Assembly (NCBI RefSeq): GCF_003058195.1
Contig: NZ_QBUH01000003.1
Coordinates: 248,001 to 312,000, forward strand
DNA: 64,000 nt
Direction: 5' to 3'
DNA from: Elizabethkingia sp. YR214
GTDB taxonomy: Bacteria > Bacteroidota > Bacteroidia > Flavobacteriales > Weeksellaceae
Part shown: positions 18,559-29,518 of the stretch, in pieces
Layout of the letters: each line of letters starts with the position of its first letter
Position numbering within the stretch: the first letter of the stretch is position 1
Translations under genes and position numbers: made by a program
Notes under the pieces: model-generated
Told to the model about the DNA's origin: nothing
Seen by the model: the letters and a program-made list of their open reading frames with translations, nothing else
Database searches by the model: none

Positions 18559-19137
18559 TTAAAAAGGAATTCTTTCTAAAGCCATTTGCAGGGACAATGC
18601 AAATACACCAGAGGAGACAAACATAATCCAGTTTTTCCGATCCAGCTTGAAGATAGTTGTTAGTAAAAACAGAATAATAAGAACGACAAGTACAACGACA
18701 ATCTGCCCCAGTTCAAGACCTATATTAAAGCCTAATAGCCCTGTAGCAATGCTTTGCTCCCTGGCTAGTGTTATCCGGATAGAGTTGGCGAATCCCATTC
18801 CGTGGATCAACCCAAAAAATAATGCCAGAGAGTAGTTGAGCTTCATCTGTTTCTGGACATTGTTTTTGCCAAAAATATTAATGAGTGCGGTAATAGTAAT
18901 AGTACAGGGAATAAGAAATTCTACCCATGCGGAAGGAACTCTCAGTATATCGAAAACACTTAGTGCCAGTGTAAGAGAATGCCCGATAGTAAATGCGGTA
19001 ACCAGAATCAGTACTTTTTTGAAATCCTGTAGGGTGTATACAGCAATTAATACCAGAATAAATAACTGATGATCCAGTGCATCTTTACTAACAATATGAT
19101 CCCAGCCCATCCTGAGGTAAAACATAAAATCGTTCAT
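18559..19137 (-). CDS. HupE/UreJ family membrane protein
   Basis: A 192-aa polytopic membrane protein with about five to six TM helices. It carries the family signatures FTIGHSLTLALSVFDILRVPSAWVEFLIP and FFGLIHGMGFANSIR with the conserved histidines. HupE and UreJ homologues are thought to move nickel or other metals; in Bacteroidota the group without adjacent hydrogenase or urease is of unknown substrate. It is divergently transcribed from the DUF6702-like gene at 19226, with which it commonly occurs. Confidence 0.85.
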   Translation of the reverse strand: MNDFMFYLRMGWDHIVSKDALDHQLFILVLIAVYTLQDFKKVLILVTAFTIGHSLTLALSVFDILRVPSAWVEFLIPCTITITALINIFGKNNVQKQMKLNYSLALFFGLIHGMGFANSIRITLAREQSIATGLLGFNIGLELGQIVVVLVVLIILFLLTTIFKLDRKNWIMFVSSGVFALSLQMALERIPF

Positions 19138-19225
19138 GGCGTCGTTTTTGCGAAAATATTGATTATTTTTGAATTAGTTTAACGGGAATGCCTTTTAAAT
19201 ACTAATTAATTATAAATGTGTGCAG

Positions 19226-19738
19226 ATGAAAATCTTTTTTAGGATCTTTTTGTTGGTTTCGGGAATCTTGTTTTTTTCTTCTGCAAAAGCAAAAGATGTT
19301 CATCCATATCATGTAGGTTCGGTAGAGTTCAGCTACAATGCCAAATCTCAGACTTTTGAGATTACCGGAAAGTTCTTCATAGATGATATGGAAAATGCGC
19401 TGGATAAAAAGTATGCGAAAAAGGTATTCTTCAATAATCCGAAATTTAAAAGCGACATGCAGGCTTTGCTGCAGAAATACTTTGAGGAATATCTGAAACT
19501 GAAAGTTAATAACAATCAGATCCGGATCAATTTTCTGGGCTACGAAGAAAATTCGGAAGCTGTAGATGTATATCTGGAAACCGAAAAGGTAGTGAATCCT
19601 AAAAAAATAGAAACAGCGGTGAGTATACTGTATAATTTATTCGACGATCAGATGAATATTATACATGTTGTAGTAGGAGGGCAAAGGAAGAGTACTAAAT
19701 TGTTGTATCCCGACCGCTACCAGTATCAGCAGTTCTAA
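19226..19738 (+). CDS. DUF6702 family protein (secreted)
   Basis: A 170-aa protein with signal peptide (MKIFFRIFLLVSGILFFSSAKA). The conserved start of the mature part is KDVHPYHVGSVEFSYNAKSQTFEITGKFFIDDMENAL, followed by KLKVNNNQIRINFLGYE. This pattern is the Bacteroidota DUF6702 family, often next to HupE/UreJ and M1 peptidase genes, as here. Function unknown. The ATG at 19226 is used; a GTG two codons earlier is possible. The stop overlaps the convergent acpH stop by 4 bp. Confidence 0.75.
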   Translation: MKIFFRIFLLVSGILFFSSAKAKDVHPYHVGSVEFSYNAKSQTFEITGKFFIDDMENALDKKYAKKVFFNNPKFKSDMQALLQKYFEEYLKLKVNNNQIRINFLGYEENSEAVDVYLETEKVVNPKKIETAVSILYNLFDDQMNIIHVVVGGQRKSTKLLYPDRYQYQQF

Positions 19739-20310
19739 ACTTTTAGATTTTCTATATGACTTTTCAGGTCCGGAAAAAACTCATCATAACATTCTTTCAG
19801 GAAATCTTTTTCCTCCATAAATGAATTGAAAACCGGAATATCCTTTTCCAGATATTTGGCCTTATTCAGAACATTTTGCAGACTGTATTTTATTCCCCAA
19901 TCATATCGGTAGTTAAAGAGCCAGTCATCGGCTTCCATTTTAGGAAGGATATGGAGAAATCTTTCCGGAAGTATTTCCTCATAATTCCATAATGTATTGT
20001 ACACATGTCGTGTATGTTTTTTCCAGTCAGTTTCATCATGTATTGTGATGTCGTTGGCAAGGAAGTAATCCATGCTGACATCTACAAAAGCCCCGGAATA
20101 TAATCTGACCAAAGGCTGGAAAACTTTTTTGGCTTTATGCGTAATGGGATGCTGATCGGTATAGGTGTCTATTTCCCTGTGGATAACAATGCCTTTTTGT
20201 ACTTCGATGGGAAGCTTTTCTCTGTCGGCATTTCTAACGTAATCCGCTATCATATTGCCCACAATTTGTCCATCGGAAAACGATAAATAGGAATGAGCAA
20301 GGAGATTCAT
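19735..20310 (-). CDS. acpH: Acyl carrier protein phosphodiesterase
   Basis: A 191-aa enzyme that removes the 4'-phosphopantetheine group from holo-ACP. The HD-like fold is recognisable from MNLLAHSYLSFSDGQIVGNMIADYVRN, GIVIHREIDTYTDQHP with the conserved His/Asp residues, and SGAFVDVSMDYFLAN. Length matches AcpH. It is convergent with the DUF6702-like gene, with a 4-bp overlap of the two stops. Confidence 0.9.
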   Translation of the reverse strand: MNLLAHSYLSFSDGQIVGNMIADYVRNADREKLPIEVQKGIVIHREIDTYTDQHPITHKAKKVFQPLVRLYSGAFVDVSMDYFLANDITIHDETDWKKHTRHVYNTLWNYEEILPERFLHILPKMEADDWLFNYRYDWGIKYSLQNVLNKAKYLEKDIPVFNSFMEEKDFLKECYDEFFPDLKSHIENLKV

Positions 20311-20406
20311 CTTTATTTTATTTGAGTAAAGGTAGCGAATTTGTTCAGAACAAATTATACGGGCCTTTCCCGGACAGATTAAAGGAATGATCTAATGGGG
20401 CAATAA

Positions 20407-20488
20407 TTTGCCTTTAGGTGAAATCTTTGTGCTCTAGATACCCGTAGTATATTAACATTTCTTTTGTGCCTTTTGTGGTTTATTCTAA
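20407..20488 (-). repeat. Dispersed intergenic repeat, copy 2 (inverted)
   Basis: On the minus strand the sequence runs from TTAGAATAAACCACAAAAGG to GATTTCACCTAAAGGCAAA. It matches copy 1 at 15828-15908 over about 82 bp in opposite orientation. The two copies flank four genes. Confidence 0.75.
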
Positions 20489-20530
20489 TTAATTGCAAAG
20501 CTGCTAGCACTTAGTAATGACTTCGGAGTT

Positions 20531-21505
20531 TTAATGTTTATGAAAGTCGTTTCTGAAATAATCTGAAGCTTCTTTTATGGCAGTTTCAACAGGCTGGTAT
20601 TGTACACTGAGTTCCGTTGTCGATTTGTGATTGGAATAATAATTCTCAATACACAAAGACCTCATATTCGGAGAACACAAATCTGTTTTAATATTTAGTT
20701 TTCTCAACAGATCTCCGAAAAGGCCTGCTGCCTGCAGAATGAATCCGGGGACTTTTATCATCAGAGGATTTTGATTGTTTATTTTATTCAGCTTCTGAAA
20801 GAAATCTTTATAGCTTATATTCTCATTACAGGCAATATATTTTTCTCCGTTTTTAGCAAAGCTTATCGCGTTTATAATGTTTTGTGCAACATCTTTTACA
20901 TGTACAAAATTCTTTCCGCCCGGTGGATAGAAAATGACTTTTTTATGTAGCCCCATCAGAATGATTCTGCCGGAGCTGGGTTTTGTATCAAAAGCACCTA
21001 ACATAAATGTAGGACAGATAATAACTGTCTCTGTGGAATTGTTTTGTTGCAGAAGATAATCTTCCGCAGCTTTTTTACTCAACGCATAAAAGGATTCCGT
21101 GAATGGAAATTTCATTGGCTTGTTCTCGTAACCTAAACCACCTGAATCTGCAAAGCCGGAAGTATTAGCAGTACTCACGAAAATAAATTTCTTTACACCT
21201 GATTTTACAGCAGTTTCATATAAATGACGGGTAGCTTCGAAATTGGTTTTGTAATAGTCTTCGTACCGGAGGATATTTTGTTTGGTTTCCGCAGCGATGT
21301 GGATAACAATGTCAGTATTGGAAAATATAGCAGAATAATTGTCAAAAAGCCCACCCTTTAGTAAAGTGAGATTCTCATTTCTGGTGCCGGTGAAACTATC
21401 GGGATTTCTGATGAGTCCGGTAACTTTGTATTCCTGCTCCAGAAGAAGATTAACAAGATTGGTTCCTAAAAGCCCGGAAATGCCGGTAATAAATATATTC
21501 TTCAT
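20531..21505 (-). CDS. NAD-dependent epimerase/dehydratase family protein
   Basis: A 324-aa extended short-chain dehydrogenase. The Rossmann motif TGISGLLGTNLV binds NAD(P) at the N terminus; VIHIAAETKQN follows, and the catalytic YALSKK (Tyr-x-x-x-Lys) is in the middle. The family covers sugar-nucleotide epimerases, dihydroflavonol-type reductases and others, and the substrate is not evident. A minus-strand TATATTTG box at 21604-21611 is a possible promoter, about 100 bp upstream of the start. Confidence 0.85.
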   Translation of the reverse strand: MKNIFITGISGLLGTNLVNLLLEQEYKVTGLIRNPDSFTGTRNENLTLLKGGLFDNYSAIFSNTDIVIHIAAETKQNILRYEDYYKTNFEATRHLYETAVKSGVKKFIFVSTANTSGFADSGGLGYENKPMKFPFTESFYALSKKAAEDYLLQQNNSTETVIICPTFMLGAFDTKPSSGRIILMGLHKKVIFYPPGGKNFVHVKDVAQNIINAISFAKNGEKYIACNENISYKDFFQKLNKINNQNPLMIKVPGFILQAAGLFGDLLRKLNIKTDLCSPNMRSLCIENYYSNHKSTTELSVQYQPVETAIKEASDYFRNDFHKH

Positions 21506-21924
21506 TCTTTTAATGAAAGAGTTCTAAGTGTTGTTTTTTGTTCGGTATATTTACTTTCAGGCATCTTTGTAATTGGTTCTGCATCATTTATTTAGAGGCT
21601 AAACAAATATAAATTAATTTTTATTGCAAAAGAGACCTTAAAAGGTATTTTACAGATATAGTCAGTCTTTTTAAAAGATGTGCATAGCTGGTAGGAGGGA
21701 TTGCAGGTAGTGACATTTTTATATGTTTTGTTAGCCAAATGTACCGCCTGCAGGTATTCCGGAAGCCCTTGTTTATAAAACGGAACTATATGATAAAGCT
21801 TGTATTAGTGGCGATTACAATCTATAGTTGTACTGTTTTATAAACCGGCATATATTTCTTGAGATAAAATTTGATCAGAGTTCTATTTGAAGTGTTGCAG
21901 GAAGCTACTTATAAGTTGCCTTGG
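21506..21924. other. Intergenic region without a gene
   Basis: About 420 bp between the epimerase start and the end of the VanW-like gene. The only site seen is the TATATTTG box on the minus strand at 21604-21611. A 25-codon frame just before the epimerase has no supporting features. Confidence 0.5.
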
Positions 21925-22629
21925 TTAAGCTTTTAGGTAAATGCTTTCAGATACAACTTTTTGATTGATTAAAGTTTTTACATTCACCGTGTCGGTGTGG
22001 TGATGGTATTCAAAATCTACAGAATGTTGGGGAAGAGTATTCTCCGCTAATATATATAAGGTAACTGAATGATCCTCGATTTTCGACTTTAACTGAACCG
22101 GAAAATGATAAGGGTTGATGAACTGTAAGTCCCGGAAACCATAGACAACAGTGCTGTCTGCGCCTAATGGAATATAGCGTTCGTCTTCTTTATAGATGTC
22201 TATAGAATGATGATGGCGTTCGGTAATGATAAATCCGGCTTTCAGAGCTGAATAATAAAGTAAAGATGAAAACTGACAAATCCCGCCACCTGTATCCTTA
22301 GACAGCTTTCCGGCTACAAGATTCCGGCCTTCCCTAAATCCGTTTTTTTTACTGGCCTTGCCCGTAACTTTCCAGAAAGAGAAATATTCGCCCGGATAAA
22401 TTGTAATGCCTTCCTGTTTTTGCTGAACGATTTTCAGGTTATGAAGTTTATTTTCGAAATAAGGGCTTGGCATTATCCTAAGTGTCATCTCTGCCTGAAT
22501 ATTACCAATGTCTTTAGTGTTGATAACTGAAGCATATTTTTTATTCTGAAGAGAATCCAGCAGTTTTCGTTTCAGAAGGTATAACTGAATTTTAAAAGAA
22601 TGGGGAATATATCTTTTGATGAACTTCAT
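21925..22629 (-). CDS. VanW family protein
   Basis: A 234-aa protein with the VanW signature KLSKDTGGGICQFSSLLYYSALKAGFIITERHHHS preceded by YPGEYFSFWKVTGKASKKNGFREGRNLVAG. VanW was first found in vancomycin-resistance clusters, but the domain is widespread and its activity is unknown; nothing here suggests glycopeptide resistance. The start is 6 bp after the stop of the methyltransferase gene, so the two probably form an operon with the AraC-type gene. Confidence 0.85.
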   Translation of the reverse strand: MKFIKRYIPHSFKIQLYLLKRKLLDSLQNKKYASVINTKDIGNIQAEMTLRIMPSPYFENKLHNLKIVQQKQEGITIYPGEYFSFWKVTGKASKKNGFREGRNLVAGKLSKDTGGGICQFSSLLYYSALKAGFIITERHHHSIDIYKEDERYIPLGADSTVVYGFRDLQFINPYHFPVQLKSKIEDHSVTLYILAENTLPQHSVDFEYHHHTDTVNVKTLINQKVVSESIYLKA

Positions 22630-22635
22630 TGGGAT

Positions 22636-23316
22636 TTACTGAGCCTTTTGTAAAACAATAATCTGGTAAGAAGCCCACTTCTTCAGGAAAGAGCGGCATA
22701 GCAAATTGTCTAGAGGAAGGAATAATCTGCGCAAATATTTTGGAATACGGTGTACCGGAAAAAACAAAATCCCACGGGTCTCGATAATAGTCCACTGATT
22801 TCTGAATAAAAATTTAATTTCTTCGGAGTCAAAACTATTATAGGCATGCCAGTTTTCTGTAGATGTATGATTTCTTCTTCTCCTTTTTACGGGGAAATCG
22901 AAAATTAGAAATCCGTTTGGTTTTAGCTTTTGCCATGATTCAGATAGAAATTGCTGTGTTATTTCTCTATCCTGATGCATGATAACATGAAATGAAAAAA
23001 TACAATCCAGACTTTCGCTTTCAAACGGAATCTCTGTGATGTTTCCTGCGAGCAGTTTTTTGTAAGGGTATTTAGCCTTAGCCTGGGAAAGCATTTCCTC
23101 ACTGAAGTCTACACCGCAATTAGCGAAATCTAATAACCTGCCGGTTCCACATCCAAGATCCAGTGTTTGATTCAGCTTTTTATTTTTATGAAAAAAAGAT
23201 GTCAGAAAATTCCTTTCCTGTGCATCAATGTATTGACCATAAGTATTGCTGAACCTATTTTCGTCATAGGTGCTGGCAAGTTGATCGTAATATTTTTGAA
23301 TAGCCTTCTGGTGCAT
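22636..23316 (-). CDS. Class I SAM-dependent methyltransferase
   Basis: A 226-aa methyltransferase. Motif I is LDLGCGTGRLLDFA (about residues 52-65), followed by GVDFSEEMLSQAKAKYP, and the motif IV region is LDCIFSFHVIMH. These bind S-adenosylmethionine. The acceptor is unknown. It lies 2 bp after the AraC-type regulator gene and 6 bp before the VanW-like gene. Confidence 0.88.
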   Translation of the reverse strand: MHQKAIQKYYDQLASTYDENRFSNTYGQYIDAQERNFLTSFFHKNKKLNQTLDLGCGTGRLLDFANCGVDFSEEMLSQAKAKYPYKKLLAGNITEIPFESESLDCIFSFHVIMHQDREITQQFLSESWQKLKPNGFLIFDFPVKRRRRNHTSTENWHAYNSFDSEEIKFLFRNQWTIIETRGILFFPVHRIPKYLRRLFLPLDNLLCRSFLKKWASYQIIVLQKAQ

Positions 23317-23318
23317 AA

Positions 23319-24473
23319 TCAGAATGATTTGTTAGAAAAACCATGTAAATTATCTTTCTCAGTAGAACCTGCCTCTTTCTGATTTTTTCTGAATTCAGAA
23401 GGTGTTATTCCCATTGTCTTTTTGAACATCGTATTGAAAGCTGTTTTTGAATTAAAACCAGATTCAAAAGCAATGCCTAAGACAGACATCTTATGATAAG
23501 TGTCGCTTATTAATAATTTTTTGGCATGTGCTATCCTGTATTTATTTATAAACTGAAAGAAGTTTTCACCAAAGCCATTGTTCAGCAGATAAGATAGCTG
23601 GTGTGTACTGATGCCGATAAGCTCTGAGAGTTTTAATAGATTGAGATCGCCTTCCAGATAAGGTTTTTGAGAATCTATTAATGTTAGTAACTTTTCTTTC
23701 AGGTCTTCAAAATCTTCATCCGGAATTAACTTTTTCTTTTCGGTCTTTTCTTCAGATTCTGTTTCTATAGATAGCAAATCTTCCAGTTGTACTTTGCTTA
23801 CAGGATAGATTTCTTTTTGTCGCAGAACATGGTAAAAAGTACTGTAAACAATAAACAGGAATAGTAAATCCATTACAAGATTCTGATGCATTTTGTAAAT
23901 AAAAGCATTGAATAGCTCATAGCAAACAGTAATAATAATGGTTGCAAAAAGCAGTAAGCTTAGTTTAATCAGCCATTGTAAATTGATGCTTTCTGTGTCC
24001 GATGAAATGGTTTCTATCCTTTTCTGGTGTTTTCTGATTTTGTAATAGATAATTGCAACGTATGGCAGATTGTGAGCAACTGCTATGAGTAGTGTAATAG
24101 TGTTTAGCAGCTTGTTTTCGTCAGCATTTAGCAATAATACTAAATAGATAAAAGGAACAACCAGACAGATAAGATCCCTTTTTTTGAAATAATAGTTGGG
24201 ATTGATAAAGAAGACAACGCTGAAAAACAGAAATAACGGCGTGAAAATCTGTAAAAACCGGACCAGAAATATAAAATGATAGCTGGCGGAAAGTCCACAT
24301 ATTTGTAATATGTCCAGAATCCAGTATCCCGACCAAAGGAACATAAATATCCCGAAAGCAAAATTTGCTTTCTTATTAACGTTCATCGGATTGGCCAATA
24401 GGGTGAACGACTGCAAAACCAGACTGCCGTAAAGCAATACAAGAACAAATTTCTGAATATTTTCAATCGGCAT
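23319..24473 (-). CDS. AraC family regulator with N-terminal membrane domain
   Basis: A 384-aa protein in two parts. Residues about 8-220 hold seven or so hydrophobic helices, and the C terminus (about 280-375) is an AraC-type double HTH: LSELIGISTHQLSYLLNNGFGENFFQFINKYRIAHAKKLL then VLGIAFESGFNSKTAFNTMFKKTMGITPSEFRKNQ. Membrane-bound AraC proteins of this type are common in Flavobacteriia and presumably sense an envelope or external signal. It is 20 bp downstream of radA and almost abuts the methyltransferase gene, which it may regulate. Confidence 0.88.
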   Translation of the reverse strand: MPIENIQKFVLVLLYGSLVLQSFTLLANPMNVNKKANFAFGIFMFLWSGYWILDILQICGLSASYHFIFLVRFLQIFTPLFLFFSVVFFINPNYYFKKRDLICLVVPFIYLVLLLNADENKLLNTITLLIAVAHNLPYVAIIYYKIRKHQKRIETISSDTESINLQWLIKLSLLLFATIIITVCYELFNAFIYKMHQNLVMDLLFLFIVYSTFYHVLRQKEIYPVSKVQLEDLLSIETESEEKTEKKKLIPDEDFEDLKEKLLTLIDSQKPYLEGDLNLLKLSELIGISTHQLSYLLNNGFGENFFQFINKYRIAHAKKLLISDTYHKMSVLGIAFESGFNSKTAFNTMFKKTMGITPSEFRKNQKEAGSTEKDNLHGFSNKSF

Positions 24474-24493
24474 TCTGATGTTTTTTTAATTAT

Positions 24494-25840
24494 CTAAAAA
24501 AGTCTGTCGTGGAAATCTTCAATCTTACTAACTTCTTCAATCTTAATAGCAAATTTCCGCTTCGGTATCTTGTTCAGATTTGAAACGTAAATTTTATCAT
24601 ACCCCAGTTTTTCGGCCTCAGTGATACGATGCTCGATTTGGGGAACAGGCCGGATTTCTCCACTAAGACCTATTTCTCCTGCAAAACAATATTTTTCGGA
24701 AATAGCAATATCTTCATTGGAAGAAAGAATAGATGCTACAACTGCTAAATCCAGAGCCGGATCGTCTGTTTTTATACCTCCGGTTATATTCAGGAAAACG
24801 TCTTTGGAGCCAAGCTGAAAGCCTGCTCTTTTTTCCAGAACAGCCAGAAGCATATTGAGTCTTTTTGCATCGAAACCGGTACAGCTTCTCTGTGGCGTAC
24901 CATATACCGCGGTACTTACCAAGGCTTGTATTTCCAATAGCATAGGTCTGTTTCCTTCCAATGTTACGGCTACAGAGTTCCCCGATAATTCTTCAAATTT
25001 TTTGGTGATGAGTATTTCCGATGGATTTTTTATTTCTTTCAGACCCTGAGAAATCATTTCATAGATACCAATCTCAGATGTTGATCCGAAACGGTTTTTG
25101 TTAGCTCTTAACAATCTGAAAAGATGGTTTCTGTCTCCATCGAAGTTTAGAACCACATCTACCATGTGTTCCAATACTTTTGGACCGGCGATTTGTCCGT
25201 CTTTGGTAATGTGACCTACCAGAAATACCGGAGTATTGGTCTCCTTGGCAAATTTTATAATTTCTGAGGAGCATTCCCGAATCTGAGAAACAGTTCCCGG
25301 AGAACTTTCGATAAGGCCAGAGTGTAGTGTCTGAATAGAATCCAGAATCATAAATTGAGGCTGTAGTTTTTTTGCTTCATGCAGAATTTTGTCCACAGAG
25401 GTTTCTGTAAAAAGGAAGCATTCCGGATTCTGGAGATCGGTAAGACGGTCTGCACGCATTTTAATCTGTGATGCACTTTCCTCTCCGGATACATACAAAA
25501 CACGTTTGCGCATTTTTAGTGCCAGCTGAAGGAGCAGGGTAGATTTTCCTATTCCCGGCTCGCCACCAATTAAGGTAACAGAACCCAATACAATACCTCC
25601 ACCCAGAACACGATTCAGTTCATCACTTGGAGTCGCAATTCTTGGCTCCTCCTGTGCATTGACTTCTATAATATTAATAATGTGCTGCTTCTTTTCTCCG
25701 GAATAATTTTTTGAAGTTGTTTTTTCAATGACTTCTTCAACCAAAGTATTCCATTCTCCACAATTTTTGCACTGCCCGTGCCACTGCGGATACTGGGTTC
25801 CGCAATTTTGACAGTAATATGCCGTTTTGACCTTTGCCAC
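24494..25840 (-). CDS. radA: DNA repair protein RadA (Sms)
   Basis: A 448-aa RecA-related ATPase that drives branch migration in recombination. Visible in order: the N-terminal C4 zinc finger CQNCG...CKNCGEW, Walker A GGEPGIGKST (about 83-92), the RadA motif KNRFGSTSE, and the C-terminal Lon-like domain. Length is normal. It heads a possible four-gene minus-strand run. Confidence 0.96.
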   Translation of the reverse strand: MAKVKTAYYCQNCGTQYPQWHGQCKNCGEWNTLVEEVIEKTTSKNYSGEKKQHIINIIEVNAQEEPRIATPSDELNRVLGGGIVLGSVTLIGGEPGIGKSTLLLQLALKMRKRVLYVSGEESASQIKMRADRLTDLQNPECFLFTETSVDKILHEAKKLQPQFMILDSIQTLHSGLIESSPGTVSQIRECSSEIIKFAKETNTPVFLVGHITKDGQIAGPKVLEHMVDVVLNFDGDRNHLFRLLRANKNRFGSTSEIGIYEMISQGLKEIKNPSEILITKKFEELSGNSVAVTLEGNRPMLLEIQALVSTAVYGTPQRSCTGFDAKRLNMLLAVLEKRAGFQLGSKDVFLNITGGIKTDDPALDLAVVASILSSNEDIAISEKYCFAGEIGLSGEIRPVPQIEHRITEAEKLGYDKIYVSNLNKIPKRKFAIKIEEVSKIEDFHDRLF

Positions 25841-26010
25841 TTTTTATCTCTAAACCTTTGATTAATACTGCAAATTACAATTTCAATTTCATTTTTTGAC
25901 AAAAAAGTTTTGCTGAGGAATGATTTTGGTGAAGGTATAATGGCAGAGAAAATAAAGACTTGTTTTATAATGGCCTGATTAATTGATTTTTAAATCAATT
26001 GCATTTCACG

Positions 26011-27676
<1,666 letters not shown>

Positions 27677-27684
27677 TTTTTTAA

Positions 27685-29466
27685 ATGCAACAAAATAACG
27701 GTGTAGGCAAAAGCCAGCTGATCAGTTTTGCGGTTTTTTCATTAATCCTTATGGGGGTTATGTTTTACTTCCAGTCGAAGCAAAAACCGGAAGAACAGGC
27801 AAAGACTCAGGTAACTCAGTCTGCTCAGAAATCGAATGCTGCACAATTGCAGAATAATGCCAATGCGGCAGGTATTCAGAAAGTACAGCTGAAGAATGAT
27901 TTGCTGACAATTGATTTTACAACACTTGGTGGACAGATTTCTACTGTAAGACTTAACAAGTTTAATGCCTTTGATGAGAAAACAAAGGACAAACCTCTTT
28001 TATTATTTTCGAATAATAATGCTGATTATGGATTTCAGTTTAAAGATAAATCCGGAAAAGTAATTAACACCAAAGACCTGGTCTTTAATGCAACTGCTAA
28101 TGGTAATGCCATTACAATGCAGGCGAATGTTGGTGCAGCTACAATTCAGTTTGTCTATACATTATTAGATAAGTACACTGTAGATTTTAAAGTAAGAACT
28201 CAGGGGCTTTCCCAGTTAGTTTCTGATAACAAAGCAGACTTTGTATGGAACTATAATGTTCGTGAAGCTGAAAAAGGACGTTCTCAGGAACAGACGCATA
28301 CCGAATTTGTTTATGCTTTCAATAATTATAAAAGCTACGATTATGACTCCAGAGGTGATATGGATGAAGCTAAAGAAACGCTTAACTGGATTGGTGTAAA
28401 GCAGCAGTTCTTCTCTGCAGTAATCGAAGCTCAGAATGGTTTCAAAAATTCTAAAGGTAATCAGGAAACAATTGAAAAAGGTGAGTACCTGAAGAAATTT
28501 AATTATAACGGACAGGTTGATTTAGCCGCAAATGAGCTGAATCAGGATTTCAAATGGTATTTTATGCCATTAGATCTTAATCTGTTAAAGTCTTATGATA
28601 AAAACTTTGATGAGATTCTTCCTTTTGGATGGTCTTTCATAGGAAGTTTGAACAGATGGTTCTTTATTCCGGTTTACAATCTACTTTCATCTTGGGGTAT
28701 TGCCGCAGGATGGGTGATTTTCTTAATGACCATTGCTGTGAAGATTATCCTTTCACCAATCATGTACAAGCAGCATAAGCTGAGTGCAATGATGCGTGTG
28801 ATCCGTCCGGAAATTGAAGAAGCTCAGGAAAAGTTTAAGAATGCTGATCCTATGAAGAAGCAGCAGGCGACAATGGAAGTCTATCGTAAAGCCGGCGTCA
28901 ACCAGTTTGCAGGATGTCTTCCGGGCTTGGTTCAAATTCCGATTTTCTATGCATTGTTCCGATTCTTCCCGAACATGCTGGATCTGAGAGGTAAGAGTTT
29001 TTGGTTTGCAAATGACCTTACAGCTTATGATGATCTTATCAAGTTGCCATTTAATGTTCCTTTCTTAGGAGAGCACCTTAGTGTTTTTGCATTGGCATGT
29101 ACTGTTGTAATTCTTATTTATACAGTTATGACAGCAGGTAATATGCAGCAGCCTACTCAGGAGGGAATGCCAAACATGAAGCCATTAATGTATATCTTCC
29201 CGGTTACATTCTTGTTCTTCCTTAACTCTGCAGCATCAGGTTTATCTTGGTATTACTTTGTGTCCAACGCTATTAACATTGTAATTATCTTAGTAATCAA
29301 ATATTTTATTTTGGATGAAAAGAGAATTCATGCTCAGATTCAGGAAAATAAGGCTAAGCCTAAAAAGGAAGGCCGTTTCCAGGCAAGAATGCGTGAAATG
29401 ATGGAGAAAGCTCAGGATCAGCAAAAGCAGATGGAGCAATTGAAGCAACAAAATAAGAAGAAGTAA
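27685..29466 (+). CDS. yidC: Membrane protein insertase YidC
   Basis: A 593-aa insertase for inner-membrane proteins. It has an N-terminal TM anchor, a large periplasmic beta domain (about 55-340), and the conserved five-helix core from about 355 on, with AVKIILSPIMYKQHKLSAMMRVIRPEIEEAQEKF and GCLPGLVQIPIFYALFRFF. The C-terminal tail is basic and Gln-rich, suited to ribosome contact. It is the second gene after pyrG and ends at a strong palindromic terminator. Confidence 0.96.
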   Translation: MQQNNGVGKSQLISFAVFSLILMGVMFYFQSKQKPEEQAKTQVTQSAQKSNAAQLQNNANAAGIQKVQLKNDLLTIDFTTLGGQISTVRLNKFNAFDEKTKDKPLLLFSNNNADYGFQFKDKSGKVINTKDLVFNATANGNAITMQANVGAATIQFVYTLLDKYTVDFKVRTQGLSQLVSDNKADFVWNYNVREAEKGRSQEQTHTEFVYAFNNYKSYDYDSRGDMDEAKETLNWIGVKQQFFSAVIEAQNGFKNSKGNQETIEKGEYLKKFNYNGQVDLAANELNQDFKWYFMPLDLNLLKSYDKNFDEILPFGWSFIGSLNRWFFIPVYNLLSSWGIAAGWVIFLMTIAVKIILSPIMYKQHKLSAMMRVIRPEIEEAQEKFKNADPMKKQQATMEVYRKAGVNQFAGCLPGLVQIPIFYALFRFFPNMLDLRGKSFWFANDLTAYDDLIKLPFNVPFLGEHLSVFALACTVVILIYTVMTAGNMQQPTQEGMPNMKPLMYIFPVTFLFFLNSAASGLSWYYFVSNAINIVIILVIKYFILDEKRIHAQIQENKAKPKKEGRFQARMREMMEKAQDQQKQMEQLKQQNKKK

Positions 29467-29487
29467 ACTTCTTTCACATATATAATA

Positions 29488-29518
29488 AAGCCTCGGTACA
29501 TGTACCGAGGCCTTTTTT
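29488..29518. terminator. Shared terminator of yidC and the GG-leader peptide gene
   Basis: GCCTCGGTACATGTACCGAGGC at 29490-29511 is a perfect 22-bp palindrome, followed by six T on the plus strand. On the minus strand it directly follows the stop of the small peptide gene and is followed by TTTATTATAT. Confidence 0.9.

Noticed and set aside
21925-22629. Vancomycin resistance from the VanW gene
   Set aside because: VanW domains are widespread without resistance, and no vanHAX-type genes are nearby.
24121-24361. Short minus-strand frames inside the AraC-type gene
   Set aside because: They lie in other frames of the membrane domain of a well supported gene.
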